Below, in pieces: positions 28,812 to 41,283 of a stretch of 64,000 nt of DNA; position 1 is the stretch's first letter; each line of letters opens with the position of its first letter. The DNA comes from Streptococcus castoreus DSM 17536 (GTDB lineage: Bacteria; Bacillota; Bacilli; Lactobacillales; Streptococcaceae), in assembly GCF_000425025.1 (NCBI RefSeq), contig NZ_AUKZ01000006.1, positions 1 through 64,000 of the forward strand, in the 5' to 3' direction. The position numbers and the translations under genes are program-made. A model generated the notes under the pieces. The model was not told where the DNA came from. It saw only the letters and a program-made list of their open reading frames with translations, and ran no database searches.

Positions 28812-29834
28812 TTGACAAAACCAATTATTTTAACAGGTGATAGACCAACAGGAAAATTGCATTTAGGTCATTATGTTGGTAGTCTTAAGAACCGTGTGTT
28901 CTTGCAAAATGAAGGTAAATATAATATGTTCGTTTTCTTGGCTGACCAACAAGCTTTGACAGATCATGCTAAGGAATCAGAGTTGATTAAAGAATCTATT
29001 GGGAATGTTGCCTTAGATTATCTTTCTGTAGGTTTGGATCCAAGCCGATCAACAATTTTTATTCAAAGCCAGATTCCAGAACTCGCTGAGTTGACCATGT
29101 ATTACATGAATCTAGTATCGTTGGCACGTTTGGAAAGAAACCCAACAGTTAAAACAGAAATTGCTCAAAAAGGTTTTGGAGAAAGCATTCCATCTGGTTT
29201 TTTGGTTTATCCAATTTCACAGGCAGCTGATATTACAGCCTTTAAAGCTAATTTTGTCCCTGTTGGCAATGACCAAAAACCAATGATTGAACAGACACGA
29301 GAGATTGTGAGAAGTTTTAATCATACTTACAAGACAGATTGTCTAGTGGAGCCAGAAGGCATTTATCCGGAAAATGAAAAAGCTGGGCGTTTACCAGGGC
29401 TTGACGGCAACGCTAAAATGTCTAAGTCTTTAGGAAATGGTATCTACCTCTCTGATGATGCTGATACGGTTTGCAAAAAAGTGATGGGTATGTATACTGA
29501 TCCAAACCATATTAAAATAGAGGATCCAGGTCAAATTGAGGGAAATATGGTTTTCCATTACTTGGATATTTTTGGAAGAGAAGAAGATAAATCTGATATT
29601 GAAGCAATGAAAGAACATTATCAAAGAGGTGGATTAGGGGATGTCAAAACCAAACGTTACCTCTTAGAAATCCTGGAACAAGAGTTAGCGCCAATTCGTG
29701 AAAAACGTTTAGAATACGCTAAGGATATGGGAGAAGTTTTCCGAATGTTACAAGAAGGTAGTCAAAAAGCGCAGGCTGTTGCAGCCCAAACCTTATCGGA
29801 AGTTAAATCAGCTATGGGAATTAATTATTTCTAA
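28812..29834 (+). CDS. trpS: Tryptophanyl-tRNA synthetase
   Basis: 340-aa class I synthetase charging tRNA-Trp. HIGH-type motif [14 protein letters not shown] and KMSKS motif [10 protein letters not shown] are both present. The start is TTG at 28812, preceded by AAGGAAGAGGA. It lies about 515 bp after a Trp T-box leader, separated by a decayed acetyltransferase gene, so charging-dependent read-through is the expected control unless an internal promoter is used. Confidence 0.96.
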   Translation: MTKPIILTGDRPTGKLHLGHYVGSLKNRVFLQNEGKYNMFVFLADQQALTDHAKESELIKESIGNVALDYLSVGLDPSRSTIFIQSQIPELAELTMYYMNLVSLARLERNPTVKTEIAQKGFGESIPSGFLVYPISQAADITAFKANFVPVGNDQKPMIEQTREIVRSFNHTYKTDCLVEPEGIYPENEKAGRLPGLDGNAKMSKSLGNGIYLSDDADTVCKKVMGMYTDPNHIKIEDPGQIEGNMVFHYLDIFGREEDKSDIEAMKEHYQRGGLGDVKTKRYLLEILEQELAPIREKRLEYAKDMGEVFRMLQEGSQKAQAVAAQTLSEVKSAMGINYF

Positions 29835-29843
29835 GTGATATGA

Positions 29844-29871
29844 GACCAAGTCTTTAGGCTTGGCTTTTTTA
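29844..29871 (+). terminator. Terminator after trpS
   Basis: CCAAG / CTTGG stem with an 8-nt loop and a following T run, 12 bp past the stop codon. Confidence 0.6.
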
Positions 29872-29958
29872 GGTGTAAGATAAGTTAATTTGGTTTTTGT
29901 AAGAATAAAAAGAAAAAATCTGATAATTTAGATATTCTATTGTAATGGTAAGATTTTA

Positions 29959-29986
29959 TTGACAAATGATTTTAGCGTGATATGAT
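29959..29986 (+). promoter_or_regulatory. guaB promoter
   Basis: TTGACA, 16 bp, TATGAT, leaving a 5' leader of about 55 nt that contains a small hairpin (GGGGAACTGGTCCC) and GAAAAGAGGA before the guaB ATG. Confidence 0.75.
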
Positions 29987-30003
29987 AGTAACAATAAAAA
30001 TAG

Positions 30004-31530
<1,527 letters not shown>

Positions 31531-31546
31531 AAACTGATTCAGATAT

Positions 31547-31584
31547 AAAACAAGGGCTGAGATAATTTCTCGGTTCTTTTTATT
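31547..31584 (+). terminator. Terminator after guaB
   Basis: GGCTGAGA / TCTCGGTT stem (partly G-U) followed by CTTTTTATT. Confidence 0.55.
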
Positions 31585-31749
31585 AAGATGATATGAAATT
31601 CTGTGTCAATTACAATATTTACAGGGTGTGATTTTTAGCTAAACTTATTGTATTTTATCACTAAATAGGCTATAATGAGTGTCCATGTGTAAATAATTTA
31701 ATAATGGAAATTTATAATGTTGTAAACTTACTGTAAAGGAGATAAAATT

Positions 31750-32613
31750 TTGGAAGGTATTTTATACGCACTTGTACCAATGTTTGCATGGGGAAGTATC
31801 GGTTTTGTAAGTAATAAAATTGGTGGTAGACCATCTCAACAAACATTTGGAATGACTTTGGGAGCTTTACTATTCGCAGTAGTGGTTTGGCTGATTGTTA
31901 GACCCGAAATGTCACTAAAACTTTGGTTTTTTGGTATTTTAGGCGGAATTATTTGGTCGATTGGTCAAACGGGTCAATTTCATGCCATGCAATATATGGG
32001 TGTTTCAGTTGCCAATCCGTTATCTAGTGGTTCTCAACTGGTTTTGGGAAGTTTGATTGGTGTACTGGTTTTCCATGAATGGACAAAACCAATACAATTT
32101 GTTATAGGGAGTTTAGCGCTTCTACTTTTAGTTGTTGGTTTCTATTTTTCAAGTAAACAAGATGATACGAATTCAGAAGTTAATCACTTACATAATTTTT
32201 CAAAAGGATTTAGAGCTTTAACCTACTCAACTATTGGTTATGTTACATATGCCGTTTTATTTAATAACATTATGAAATTTGATGTTTTATCGGTAATTTT
32301 ACCTATGGCAGTAGGAATGGTAATTGGAGCAGCAATGTTTATGTCTTTTAAAGTATCATTTGATCAGTATGTTATTAAAAATAGTGTTGTTGGATTACTT
32401 TGGGGAATAGGGAATATTTTCATGCTTTTAGCTGCGTCAAAAGCAGGCTTAGCTATTGCCTTTAGTTTCTCACAATTAGGTGCTATTATTTCTATCGTTG
32501 GTGGAATCTTGTTCTTAGGTGAACGTAAAACGAAAAAGGAAATGCGTTGGGTTGTGACAGGTATTATTTGTTTTATTATCGGTGCTATTTTACTAGGTGT
32601 TGCCAAATCTTAA
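31750..32613 (+). CDS. GRP-family sugar transporter (RbsU/GlcU-like)
   Basis: 287 aa with about 10 TMs. Begins at TTG with AAAGGAG upstream; MEGILYALVPMFAWGSIGFV and the GQTGQFHAMQYMGVSVANPLSSGSQ-type segment (cited in part) are typical of the glucose/ribose uptake (GRP) family. It lies alone between guaB and recF. The exact sugar is not readable; ribose and glucose are the known options. Confidence 0.85.
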   Translation: MEGILYALVPMFAWGSIGFVSNKIGGRPSQQTFGMTLGALLFAVVVWLIVRPEMSLKLWFFGILGGIIWSIGQTGQFHAMQYMGVSVANPLSSGSQLVLGSLIGVLVFHEWTKPIQFVIGSLALLLLVVGFYFSSKQDDTNSEVNHLHNFSKGFRALTYSTIGYVTYAVLFNNIMKFDVLSVILPMAVGMVIGAAMFMSFKVSFDQYVIKNSVVGLLWGIGNIFMLLAASKAGLAIAFSFSQLGAIISIVGGILFLGERKTKKEMRWVVTGIICFIIGAILLGVAKS

Positions 32614-32627
32614 TGACTTAGTATAAC

Positions 32628-32700
32628 GTAAAAAGGGCTTACTATGGGTCCTTTTTGCATTAAAAAACCATTCAAAGTTGTAATTTTTTGAGTGGTTTTT
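32628..32700. terminator. Convergent terminators between the sugar transporter and recF
   Basis: Two hairpins: AAAAAGGG..CCTTTTT (about 32630-32656) ending the plus-strand transporter, and AAAAACCATTCAAA / TTTGAGTGGTTTTT (about 32661-32700), which can serve both strands. Confidence 0.65.
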
Positions 32701-32712
32701 GAAATATGATAA

Positions 32713-33807
32713 TTAGTTAACCTTAATAGTGCCTTTTGTAACATGAAAAATCCGAATATCTTCTGGTAATTGCGAAAGATGTTCTAGGCTTGTCGTTGTA
32801 ATAAAGGTTTGGACATTTTCTTTAATGATTGTTTCAAGTAATTTTGTTTGTCTTGTGTTGTCTAGCTCACTCATGACATCATCAAGTAAAAGAATAGGAT
32901 TATCTCCTGTCAATGCTTTCATCAAACTGACTTCTGCCATTTTTAGAGAGAGAATGAGACTACGATGCTGTCCTTGACTAGCAAAATTAGCATTCATCTC
33001 ATTAATGTAAAAAACTAAATCATCACGATGAGGCCCAACACTAGTATTCTTCCGGAAAAAGTCTTTTTGATGATTTTTTTTAAGTTGTTCTAAAAAATTC
33101 TGGTAAACATCAGATTTTTCCTCAAAATGAACAGAAGATTGATAAGAAAGGGTAAGATTTTCTAAACCGTTAGAAATGGCTTGATGATGGGCATTAGCTT
33201 CTTTTTCTAAAGCTTCGATAAAACCCATGCGGTCCTCGATAACTCGACTTCCATAATGAGCAAGTTGCTCATCTAAGACTGCTAAAAAGGTAGCATCAAT
33301 TTGTTTAGCACTTTTTAAATAAGTGTTACGTTGCTTGAGAATATGGTTGTAATTGGATAAGTAGGACAAATAGATGGGCTTAATCTGTCCCAAATCAATA
33401 TCAATGAATTTTCGTCTTAGGCTAGGGGCGCCTTTGATTAGCTGTAAATCTTCTGGGGCAAAAAGAACAACCATCATGGTACCAATATAGTCAGAAAGTT
33501 TAGTTTGTCTCAAGGCATTGATTTTGGTAATACGTCCCTTGTCCGATAGACTAATTTCCAAATCAATTATACCGCTAGTACGATGGACTTTACCAGAAAG
33601 GAAAACATTTTTTTCCTCAAAATGAATCAGCTCTTTATCAGATCTTGTACGGTGACTTCTAGTTAGTGATAAAAAATAAATAGCTTCAAGGAAATTGGTT
33701 TTTCCTTGAGCATTATCGCCAATAAAAACATTTAAGCCAGACGAAAATTTTGCGGATAGTTGGTTGTAATTACGGTAGTGTTTAAGCTGTAATTCTTTAA
33801 TCCACAT
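32713..33807 (-). CDS. recF: DNA replication and repair protein RecF
   Basis: 364-aa SMC-like ATPase that helps load RecA at gaps. Walker A is [14 protein letters not shown], followed by the signature region and Walker [13 protein letters not shown]. It overlaps nothing and begins 1 bp after yaaA, with which it forms a minus-strand pair. In streptococci recF is separated from dnaN, as here. Confidence 0.96.
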   Translation of the reverse strand: MWIKELQLKHYRNYNQLSAKFSSGLNVFIGDNAQGKTNFLEAIYFLSLTRSHRTRSDKELIHFEEKNVFLSGKVHRTSGIIDLEISLSDKGRITKINALRQTKLSDYIGTMMVVLFAPEDLQLIKGAPSLRRKFIDIDLGQIKPIYLSYLSNYNHILKQRNTYLKSAKQIDATFLAVLDEQLAHYGSRVIEDRMGFIEALEKEANAHHQAISNGLENLTLSYQSSVHFEEKSDVYQNFLEQLKKNHQKDFFRKNTSVGPHRDDLVFYINEMNANFASQGQHRSLILSLKMAEVSLMKALTGDNPILLLDDVMSELDNTRQTKLLETIIKENVQTFITTTSLEHLSQLPEDIRIFHVTKGTIKVN

Positions 33808-33808
33808 A

Positions 33809-34219
33809 TTAAATCCCCGGAAAGCGGATTGGTGCCGTTTGTTTCCTTTTTGTTTTAGAGACGGGCTTAAGTTTTTTTCTTTTAGTTAGCTTATTTTGTG
33901 GTATTTTAGTATTTTTTTTGTTGGCTTGGTTCATCTTTTTGACTAAAGTAGCAACCCGTTTTTTTTCAGCTAGTTCTACAGCAAATTGTTCCTTTTCTTC
34001 TGGACTAGGTTCAATAATATCAATCGTTATCCTTTTTTCTGGCAGTAAAATAGAGTCGCCAATTCTTATTTTTTTACCACGACGCTTTTCGTCTTGTCCG
34101 TTGTATAAAACAGTAGTTTCAGTAAGGAATGCTTTAATAGATCCACCACTTTGAATAATACTTAATTCTTTTAACAAGGCTTGGAGGGTGATAAATTCTG
34201 TAAACAATTTGTATTTCAT
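33809..34219 (-). CDS. yaaA: S4-domain protein YaaA
   Basis: 136 aa: an S4 RNA-binding domain ([20 protein letters not shown] ... [18 protein letters not shown]) followed by a long basic C-terminal tail ending RFPGI. The YaaA/YlmH-like family partner is always next to recF. It is thought to act in ribosome maturation; here it is translated immediately before recF. Confidence 0.9.
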   Translation of the reverse strand: MKYKLFTEFITLQALLKELSIIQSGGSIKAFLTETTVLYNGQDEKRRGKKIRIGDSILLPEKRITIDIIEPSPEEKEQFAVELAEKKRVATLVKKMNQANKKNTKIPQNKLTKRKKLKPVSKTKRKQTAPIRFPGI

Positions 34220-34523
34220 ACGTATTCTCCATTTTGTAATTCAAATAATTATAGCATAAAAGCGAGTAAATAATCATAGTTTCAATGCTAAAATGAAATG
34301 TTCTACCTCTTTCCTAGTGAGTTTCAAGTTAATATAGAGTAGGGTAAGAATAAAAGTTGCTTGATTTAGAGGATTTTACAATCTTTATATTGTAATAAAA
34401 GAGTAAAGTGGACGCTGTGTTTCTTTTTTATTAGGAATAGGTGTCAAGACAAAGTTATCACTCAACTAACTTAGATAAAAATGGTATAATCATAGGGATT
34501 ATACTATTTATTAAGGAAATACT
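34220..34523. other. Divergent intergenic region, yaaA / M16 operon
   Basis: 304 bp with no supported gene. It holds an extended -10 box TGGTATAAT (34482-34490) for the rightward M16-rodZ-pgsA operon, 34 bp before its first ATG, and AT-rich DNA consistent with the yaaA promoter on the other strand. Confidence 0.6.
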
Positions 34524-35768
34524 ATGAAAATTGTTCAGGGAGTTCAAGTTCATCTAATAAAAACAAAACGTTTTAAAACCAATCACATTACTTTTCGCTT
34601 TTCAGGTGATTTAAGTCAGAAGACAGTAGCAAAGAGGGCTTTGGTGGCTCAGATGTTGGCAACCGCCAATGAAAGCTATCCAACTGCCAAAAAATTTAGA
34701 GAGAAGTTAGCACAGCTTTACGGTGCTAGTCTGTCAACTAATGTGTCAACAAGAGGACTCGTGCATATTGTTGATATTGACATTACTTTTATTCAAGATA
34801 AATATGCTTTTCAAGGAGAGAAAGTATTAGATGAGATTATTCAATTTTTGAAGGAAATCTTGTTTTCTCCTTTATTGTCAATTGCCCAATATCAACCCAA
34901 AGTCTTCGAAATTGAAAAAAATAATCTTATTAATTACATTGAATCGGATAAAGAAGATTCTTTTTATTACAGTACACTTAAAGCTAAGGAATTATTTTAC
35001 CTTAACAAGGATTTACAGATGTCTAAATATGGTAGTTCTGAATTAATTGCGAGAGAAACTGCTTACACAAGTTATCAAGAATTTCATAAAATGTTAAATG
35101 AAGATCAGATTGATATTTTTGTTTTAGGTAATTTTGATGATTATCGGGTTGTACAGTTACTACATCAGTTTCCGTTTGACAATCGTAAGAAAAAATTAGA
35201 TTTCTTTTATTTGCAGAATGCACTTAATATTGTTAAAGAATCTATTGAAAAAAAAACAATCAATCAGTCTATTTTGAAGTTAGCTTATCATTTTCCATTA
35301 GTTTTTGGACAAAAGGAGTATTATGCTCTAGTGGTTTTAAATGGCTTATTAGGTTCTTTTTCACACTCTCGTTTATTTACAAAAATTAGAGAAGAGGAAG
35401 GACTTGCCTATAGTATTGGATCTCATTTTGATATTTACACAGGTTTATTTGATATTTACGCTGGTATTGACAGTCAAAATAGAAACAAGACATTACAATT
35501 AATTATTAAGGAATTAAATGATATTAAAATAGGTCGATTTTCAGGGTATTTGATTAAAAAGACTAAATTAATGTTGATCAATAACGCTTTGCTATCAGAA
35601 GATTATAGTAAAACATTAACTGAAATGGCATATATGAGGTCTTATATTGATCCTTCTTATTCCTTGGAAAGATGGATTGAAGAAATTGACAAGGTTAGTA
35701 AGGTAGATATTATTAAGATGGCTAATCTTTTAAAACTCCAGACATTATACTTTTTAGAAGGAAAATAA
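34524..35768 (+). CDS. M16-family peptidase-like protein, non-catalytic (YmfF type)
   Basis: 414 aa of the insulinase/processing-peptidase fold. The HxxEH zinc motif is absent: the corresponding N-terminal helix reads RALVAQMLATANESYPT. It lies 1 bp upstream of a partner that has the motif. This inactive/active pairing is typical for streptococcal YmfF/YmfH, which probably form a heterodimer (inference). First gene of a compact operon with rodZ and pgsA. Confidence 0.85.
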   Translation: MKIVQGVQVHLIKTKRFKTNHITFRFSGDLSQKTVAKRALVAQMLATANESYPTAKKFREKLAQLYGASLSTNVSTRGLVHIVDIDITFIQDKYAFQGEKVLDEIIQFLKEILFSPLLSIAQYQPKVFEIEKNNLINYIESDKEDSFYYSTLKAKELFYLNKDLQMSKYGSSELIARETAYTSYQEFHKMLNEDQIDIFVLGNFDDYRVVQLLHQFPFDNRKKKLDFFYLQNALNIVKESIEKKTINQSILKLAYHFPLVFGQKEYYALVVLNGLLGSFSHSRLFTKIREEEGLAYSIGSHFDIYTGLFDIYAGIDSQNRNKTLQLIIKELNDIKIGRFSGYLIKKTKLMLINNALLSEDYSKTLTEMAYMRSYIDPSYSLERWIEEIDKVSKVDIIKMANLLKLQTLYFLEGK

Positions 35769-35769
35769 G

Positions 35770-37053
35770 ATGACAGCATTAGTAAAGATAGATTACCCTG
35801 ATATTGACGAAGAATTTTACTGTGGGACCTTAGATAGTGGTTTGAAGGTCTATATTATAAAGAAAATAGGCTATTTAGAAAAGATAGCCATGTTGACAGT
35901 TGATTTTGGTTCTATTGACAATAAGTTTACAGTAGATGGTAAATCTGTGGTTGCTATAGAAGGAATTGCTCATTTTCTTGAGCATAAACTTTTTGAGGAT
36001 GAAAAGGGAGGAGATATTTCCCTAAAATTTACACAACTCGGAGCAGAAATAAATGCTTTTACAACATTTGATAAAACAAGCTACTTTTTTTCAACGGCTA
36101 AGGAATTTAATGGGGGATTAAAGCTCCTCCAATCTTTTGTTCTTTCATCTAATTTTACGGAGGATTCGGTTAATAGGGAGAAGAAAATTATTGAACAGGA
36201 AATTGATATGTATCAAGATGACCCTGATTATCGCGCCTATAGTGGTATTCTTCAAAATTTATTTCCAAAAACGAGTTTAGCTAATGATATTGCGGGCACT
36301 AAGGAAACTATTCAAAAAATTACAAAATCTTTATTGAGTGATAATCACGCTTACTTTTATCATCCATCAAATATGGAACTGTTAGTCGTTGGTGACATTG
36401 ACGTTGAAGAAACATTTTTAGCTCTTCAGACATTTCAAGAAGAAAATCCTTGTCCTGAATTGAAAAAAATTACTGTTGAGCCACTACAATATTATCCAGT
36501 AATTCAGTCAAGTTCCGTTGACATGGATGTTATTACTGCTAAGCTAGTCGTTGGTTTTCGAGGATGTTTATTATTAGATCATTATTCGTTATTAACTTAT
36601 CGTGTGGCTTTAAGGTTATTACTAGCCATGCTTTTAGGTTGGACTTCTAAAACCTATCATGATTGGTATGAAGATAACAAAATAGATGATTCGTTTGACC
36701 TAGAGATTGAAATTCAAAAAGATTTTCAATTTGTTTTAGTGTCCCTTGATACAAATGAGCCTATTGCCATGTCTAACCAAATTAGACGGAAATTAAAAAA
36801 TTTCAAACAATCAAAAGACCTCACTAATAAGCATTTGACTCTTTTGAAACAGGAAATGTATGGAGACTTTATTCAAAGTTTGGATTCTATTGATCAACTA
36901 GCTAGTCAATTTAATCTCTATTTATCCGATAGAGAAACTTATTTTGATATTCCAAGAATTATTGAAACAATTACTTTGAAAGATGTTCTTGCTATTGGAA
37001 GGGACTTTTTTGAAGGTGCAGATGTTTCAGATTTTACTGTCTTTCCAAAATAA
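35770..37053 (+). CDS. M16-family zinc peptidase (YmfH type)
   Basis: 427 aa. The zinc site HFLEH (IAHFLEHKLFED, about residues 64-75) and the third ligand region REKKIIEQEIDMY are present, so it is the catalytic half of the M16 pair. Substrate is not known. Ends 48 bp before rodZ, in the order ymfF-ymfH-rodZ-pgsA found across Bacillota. Confidence 0.9.
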   Translation: MTALVKIDYPDIDEEFYCGTLDSGLKVYIIKKIGYLEKIAMLTVDFGSIDNKFTVDGKSVVAIEGIAHFLEHKLFEDEKGGDISLKFTQLGAEINAFTTFDKTSYFFSTAKEFNGGLKLLQSFVLSSNFTEDSVNREKKIIEQEIDMYQDDPDYRAYSGILQNLFPKTSLANDIAGTKETIQKITKSLLSDNHAYFYHPSNMELLVVGDIDVEETFLALQTFQEENPCPELKKITVEPLQYYPVIQSSSVDMDVITAKLVVGFRGCLLLDHYSLLTYRVALRLLLAMLLGWTSKTYHDWYEDNKIDDSFDLEIEIQKDFQFVLVSLDTNEPIAMSNQIRRKLKNFKQSKDLTNKHLTLLKQEMYGDFIQSLDSIDQLASQFNLYLSDRETYFDIPRIIETITLKDVLAIGRDFFEGADVSDFTVFPK

Positions 37054-37101
37054 TTTAAAATCTGTTATAATGGAGTTATTATAATATTTTTGAGGTACTG
37101 T

Positions 37102-38118
37102 ATGAGTGAAAAAAGTCTTGGTGAAGTATTAAGAGAAGCACGTGTTGGAAAAAATATCACACTAGATGATATTGAATCAAAAACAGGGATTTCTTCTCAT
37201 TACTTGCTGGCAATGGAGTTGGATCAATTTAAGATTGTTCCTGAAGAAAAATTTGATCAATTCTTGAAAGAGTATGCTGATATTACTGAGTTAGATTTTA
37301 TTACTTTAAAGCGACGTTACCAATATCAAATAAATGCTAAAAAAGACAGTGAAACAAAATCTGTTACAGAAATTGTTGAAGAAAAGCTGAGCCAAAAGCG
37401 TCTACAAGAAAGAATGGCTGTAGAGAGGATGAACTTATCAAAGGCATCTAAAGGTCAAGAGACTTTGGTAATTCCTGTCAAAACAGTTGGTTTGGATTTA
37501 AAAACGCCATCTAAAATTGTGTCACCGGTTAGTCATTTTAAACCTGTTGACCGCTTGGTTTCTAAAAAATCAGAAGTATCACGTTTGAGCCGTTATGGTA
37601 ACGAGAATAAGTCTAAAAAGTCAATGTTTCCAGTTATATTACTAGGTTTAGTTGCGTCAACCATTGTTATTTTCGTTTTTTTTACTGCTTGGAAACAATT
37701 TGAAAAAAGTCAAAGATCCAAAGAAGCTGAGGCAGCTTTGATTGAAGCTTCTAAAAAAGCTAGTAAGGTTTCGAAAGAAAGTTCAAGTAAACCTAAAACC
37801 AAAGTTACAACTGAAGGATCAGGGAACTATTTGGTAGCATCTGTTACCAAATCAAAGAGTACAGTTGATGTTACGGTGTCCTTGACAGAAGCTGAAAGCA
37901 GTTGGATTTCGTTAACTAATTCAGAAATTGGTGAAGGGGGCATAACATTGACAAAAGAATCTCCTTCTTATACAGCAACATTGTCTGCTGAAACAACTGA
38001 AGCTTTGCTAACACTTGGTGTTACAAAAGGTGTATCAGTAACAGTTGATGGAGAACCGGTAGATTTGTCTGCATTAACAAGTACTGATTTAAGTTATATT
38101 ACGTTTAAGTTTCAATAA
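37102..38118 (+). CDS. rodZ: RodZ-like cell-shape protein (HTH plus single TM)
   Basis: 338 aa. The ATG at 37102 is chosen because GAGG sits 6 nt upstream; an in-frame TTG at 37090 overlaps that site. N-terminal Xre-like HTH (LGEVLREARVGKNITLDDIE), basic linker, one TM (about 174-196, MFPVILLGLVASTIVIFVFF), Ser/Lys-rich spacer and an extracellular C-terminal beta domain. It couples the MreB-type or peripheral wall-synthesis machinery to the membrane. Confidence 0.88.
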   Translation: MSEKSLGEVLREARVGKNITLDDIESKTGISSHYLLAMELDQFKIVPEEKFDQFLKEYADITELDFITLKRRYQYQINAKKDSETKSVTEIVEEKLSQKRLQERMAVERMNLSKASKGQETLVIPVKTVGLDLKTPSKIVSPVSHFKPVDRLVSKKSEVSRLSRYGNENKSKKSMFPVILLGLVASTIVIFVFFTAWKQFEKSQRSKEAEAALIEASKKASKVSKESSSKPKTKVTTEGSGNYLVASVTKSKSTVDVTVSLTEAESSWISLTNSEIGEGGITLTKESPSYTATLSAETTEALLTLGVTKGVSVTVDGEPVDLSALTSTDLSYITFKFQ

Positions 38119-38130
38119 TAAGGTGTAAAA

Positions 38131-38673
38131 ATGATAAAAAATGAAAACATTCCCAATTTACTAACCCTCATTAGAATTCTAATAATTCCTTTCTTTCTTT
38201 TTGTGTCGTCTTTCTCGAATGCGATTGGTTGGCATGTTTTTGCAGCAATTATTTTTGCGGTTGCTAGTTTGACGGATTATTTGGATGGGTATCTTGCTCG
38301 TAAGTGGCATGTTGTCACTAACTTTGGGAAGTTTGCCGATCCTTTGGCGGATAAGATGCTTGTAATGAGTGCTTTTATTGTGTTAGTTGGGCTTGATTTA
38401 GCTCCTTCTTGGGTATCAGCAGTCATTATCTGTCGTGAGTTAGCGGTTACCGGTCTTCGTTTGTTACTTGTTGAAACAGGTGGTGAGGTGCTTGCTGCTG
38501 CTATGCTAGGGAAAATTAAGACTGTGACACAAATGCTATCTATCATTTTCTTGCTTTGCCATTGGACATTTTTAGGAACTGTTTTTCTCTATGTTGCTCT
38601 TTTCTTTACCATTTATTCTGGGTATGATTATTTCAAAGGAGCACGCTTTCTTTTCAAGGATACCTTTAAATAG
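38131..38673 (+). CDS. pgsA: CDP-diacylglycerol-glycerol-3-phosphate 3-phosphatidyltransferase
   Basis: 180-aa integral membrane enzyme making phosphatidylglycerol phosphate. The CDP-alcohol phosphotransferase motif (D-G-x2-A-R-x8-G-x3-D-x3-D) is seen as DYLDGYLARKW...FGKFADPLADK. Essential lipid gene, 12 bp after rodZ and 2 bp before ecfA1. Confidence 0.96.
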   Translation: MIKNENIPNLLTLIRILIIPFFLFVSSFSNAIGWHVFAAIIFAVASLTDYLDGYLARKWHVVTNFGKFADPLADKMLVMSAFIVLVGLDLAPSWVSAVIICRELAVTGLRLLLVETGGEVLAAAMLGKIKTVTQMLSIIFLLCHWTFLGTVFLYVALFFTIYSGYDYFKGARFLFKDTFK

Positions 38674-38675
38674 AT

Positions 38676-39515
38676 ATGTCAAATATTATTGAATTAAAAC
38701 GGGTTATATTTAAATATCATCAAAATCAGGAATTTCCTACTTTAGACAAGGTCACGTTTCATGTGAAACAAGGAGAATGGTTATCAATTATTGGGCATAA
38801 TGGTTCTGGCAAGTCAACAACAGTTCGTTTAATTGATGGGCTATTGGAGCCAGATTCTGGAGAGATTTTTATTGATGGCGATTTACTGACAGAAGAAAAT
38901 ATTTGGAATATCCGCCGTAAAATTGGTATGGTGTTCCAAAATCCTGACAATCAATTTGTTGGTGCAACTGTTGAAGATGATGTTGCTTTTGGACTTGAAA
39001 ATAAAGGGATCTCTTATAGGGAAATGAAAAAACTTGTCAATGATGCTTTACAGTTGGTTGACATGCAAGACTTTAAAAACAGGGAGCCCTCTCGTTTATC
39101 AGGCGGGCAAAAACAACGTGTTGCGATTGCAGGTGCAGTTGCAACGCGACCCAAAATTATTATCTTAGATGAAGCAACCAGTATGCTAGATCCTAAAGGG
39201 CGACAAGAGTTGATTCAAACAATTCAGTCTATTCGGAAGGACTACCAGATTACTGTTGTATCAATTACTCATGATTTAGATGAGGTTGCTCTTAGTGATC
39301 GTGTTTTGGTAATGAAAGATGGACGGGTAGAGTCTGCATCGACACCGGATCAGCTATTTGCCAGAGGGGATGAATTACTTAATTTAGGTCTTGATATCCC
39401 TTTTACTGCAACGGTTGTTCGTATGCTTAAAGAAGACGGTTACCCTATTAAGGGAACTTATCTCACAGAAAAGGAATTAGAAAATCAGTTATGGCAATTA
39501 ATTTCCGAGATGTAA
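38676..39515 (+). CDS. ecfA1: ECF transporter ATPase A1
   Basis: 279-aa ATPase of the shared energy-coupling-factor module for vitamin and metal uptake. Walker [15 protein letters not shown]-loop [12 protein letters not shown], signature [14 protein letters not shown], Walker [13 protein letters not shown]. Its 3' end overlaps ecfA2 by 25 nt. Confidence 0.96.
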   Translation: MSNIIELKRVIFKYHQNQEFPTLDKVTFHVKQGEWLSIIGHNGSGKSTTVRLIDGLLEPDSGEIFIDGDLLTEENIWNIRRKIGMVFQNPDNQFVGATVEDDVAFGLENKGISYREMKKLVNDALQLVDMQDFKNREPSRLSGGQKQRVAIAGAVATRPKIIILDEATSMLDPKGRQELIQTIQSIRKDYQITVVSITHDLDEVALSDRVLVMKDGRVESASTPDQLFARGDELLNLGLDIPFTATVVRMLKEDGYPIKGTYLTEKELENQLWQLISEM

Positions 39516-40333
39516 GCTATACATATCAAGCAGGGACACCTTTTGAAGGGCGTGCCCTTTTTGACATTAATTTGGATATTTTAGATGGCTCCTACACAGC
39601 CTTTATTGGGCATACAGGTTCTGGAAAATCAACGATTATGCAATTGTTAAATGGTTTACATATTCCAACAGTAGGAAAAGTAAGGGTTTATAATAAGGAA
39701 ATCACGAACCAGTCTAAAAATAAGGATATTAAATCTATTCGTAAGCGTGTCGGTTTGGTTTTTCAATTTCCAGAAAGTCAGTTATTTGAAGAAACTATTT
39801 TGAAGGATGTAGCTTTTGGTCCTCAAAATTTTGGTGTTTCTAAGGATGATGCAGAAGCCTTAGCGCGTGAAAAGCTTGCTCTTGTCGGTATTTCAGAAGA
39901 TCTTTTTGATAAAAATCCTTTTGAACTTTCAGGCGGACAAATGCGGCGAGTTGCTATTGCGGGTATTCTTGCAATGGAACCAAGTGTTTTAGTTTTAGAT
40001 GAACCAACTGCTGGACTTGACCCAAAAGGTCGTAAAGAATTAATGGCACTTTTTAAAGAACTCCACAAGGCAGGGATGACAACTGTTTTAGTGACCCATT
40101 TAATGGATGATGTTGCTAACTATGCAGAATTTGTTTATGTGCTTGAAGCAGGTAAAGTTATTTTATCAGGTTCTCCTAAGCTTGTTTTTCAAAAAGTTGA
40201 TTGGCTTGAAATGAAACAGTTAGGTGTTCCTAAAGTGACTAAATTTGCACAAGGGTTGGTTAATAGAGGTATTCCATTAGCTTCTTTACCAATTACTTTA
40301 GAGGAGCTAAGGGAGATGTTAAGGCATGGATAA
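39491..40333 (+). CDS. ecfA2: ECF transporter ATPase A2
   Basis: 280 aa, the second ATPase. Walker [16 protein letters not shown]-loop [14 protein letters not shown], signature [14 protein letters not shown], Walker [13 protein letters not shown]. It overlaps both neighbours, so all three ECF genes are translationally coupled. Confidence 0.96.
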   Translation: MAINFRDVSYTYQAGTPFEGRALFDINLDILDGSYTAFIGHTGSGKSTIMQLLNGLHIPTVGKVRVYNKEITNQSKNKDIKSIRKRVGLVFQFPESQLFEETILKDVAFGPQNFGVSKDDAEALAREKLALVGISEDLFDKNPFELSGGQMRRVAIAGILAMEPSVLVLDEPTAGLDPKGRKELMALFKELHKAGMTTVLVTHLMDDVANYAEFVYVLEAGKVILSGSPKLVFQKVDWLEMKQLGVPKVTKFAQGLVNRGIPLASLPITLEELREMLRHG

Positions 40334-41120
40334 ATTGATTCTTGGTCGCTATATTCCTGGGGATTCTATTATTCACCAACTTGATCCAAGAAGTAAATTA
40401 TTAGCAATGATTATTTATATTATTATTGTTTTTTGGGCTAACAATATTGTGACGAATCTTATGATGTTGGTGTTTACTTTAGTGGTCGTTTTTTTGTCAA
40501 AAATTAGATTGTCATTCTTTTTAAATGGTGTTAAGCCTATGATTGGAATTATTCTTTTTACCACTTTATTTCAAATGTTTTTTGCCCAAGGAGGGAATAT
40601 CTTAGTTCACTTTTGGATTTTTAAAGTAACTGATTTAGGATTAAGTCAAGCTACTTTAATTTTTATGCGTTTTGTTTTGATTATTTTCTTTTCAACCCTT
40701 TTGACCTTAACGACAACACCGCTTAGCTTGTCAGATGCTGTTGAGTCATTGTTGAAACCTCTAGTTAGATTCAAATTACCAGCCCATGAAATTGGTTTAA
40801 TGCTTTCATTGAGTTTGCGTTTTGTTCCAACGTTAATGGATGACACAATTCGTATCATGAATGCTCAAAAGGCACGTGGTGTTGATTTTGGAGAAGGTAG
40901 TCTAATTCAAAAGGTAAAGTCTATTATTCCTATCTTGATTCCATTGTTTGCTTCTAGTTTTAAAAGAGCAGATGCATTGGCTATTGCTATGGAGGCAAGA
41001 GGATATCAAGGTGGAGAGGGACGTACAAAATATCGAGTGCTAGCTTGGCAGTTAAAGGACAGTTTAGCAGTTAGTTCAATTCTTGTACTAGGTGTTCTTC
41101 TCTTTTTACTAAAGAATTAA
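40326..41120 (+). CDS. ecfT: ECF transporter transmembrane protein T
   Basis: 264-aa transmembrane scaffold of the ECF module with about 5-6 TMs. It contains the two coupling helices with ARG-type motifs ([10 protein letters not shown] and AMEARGYQG). Serves several substrate-binding S components located elsewhere. Ends the rodZ-pgsA-ecf run. Confidence 0.95.
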   Translation: MDKLILGRYIPGDSIIHQLDPRSKLLAMIIYIIIVFWANNIVTNLMMLVFTLVVVFLSKIRLSFFLNGVKPMIGIILFTTLFQMFFAQGGNILVHFWIFKVTDLGLSQATLIFMRFVLIIFFSTLLTLTTTPLSLSDAVESLLKPLVRFKLPAHEIGLMLSLSLRFVPTLMDDTIRIMNAQKARGVDFGEGSLIQKVKSIIPILIPLFASSFKRADALAIAMEARGYQGGEGRTKYRVLAWQLKDSLAVSSILVLGVLLFLLKN

Positions 41121-41283
41121 TCTAAAATTAAGCTAGTTGCTTATGATGTCTTCGGTGAGATATATTTTAAATCCTCAAGAAATTCTTGTAAAATCAATAT
41201 TTTTGTAATATTTTTAACATGCTCTCAATCGCAGAGTAATAATTTAAAGATACTATAAATAACGAAGAAAAGTGAGGTATTTA

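Noticed and set aside
41187-41219. WalR site before the SLT-domain gene
   Set aside because: Two TGTAAN words exist, but they are 16 bp apart start-to-start rather than 11, in AT-rich DNA.
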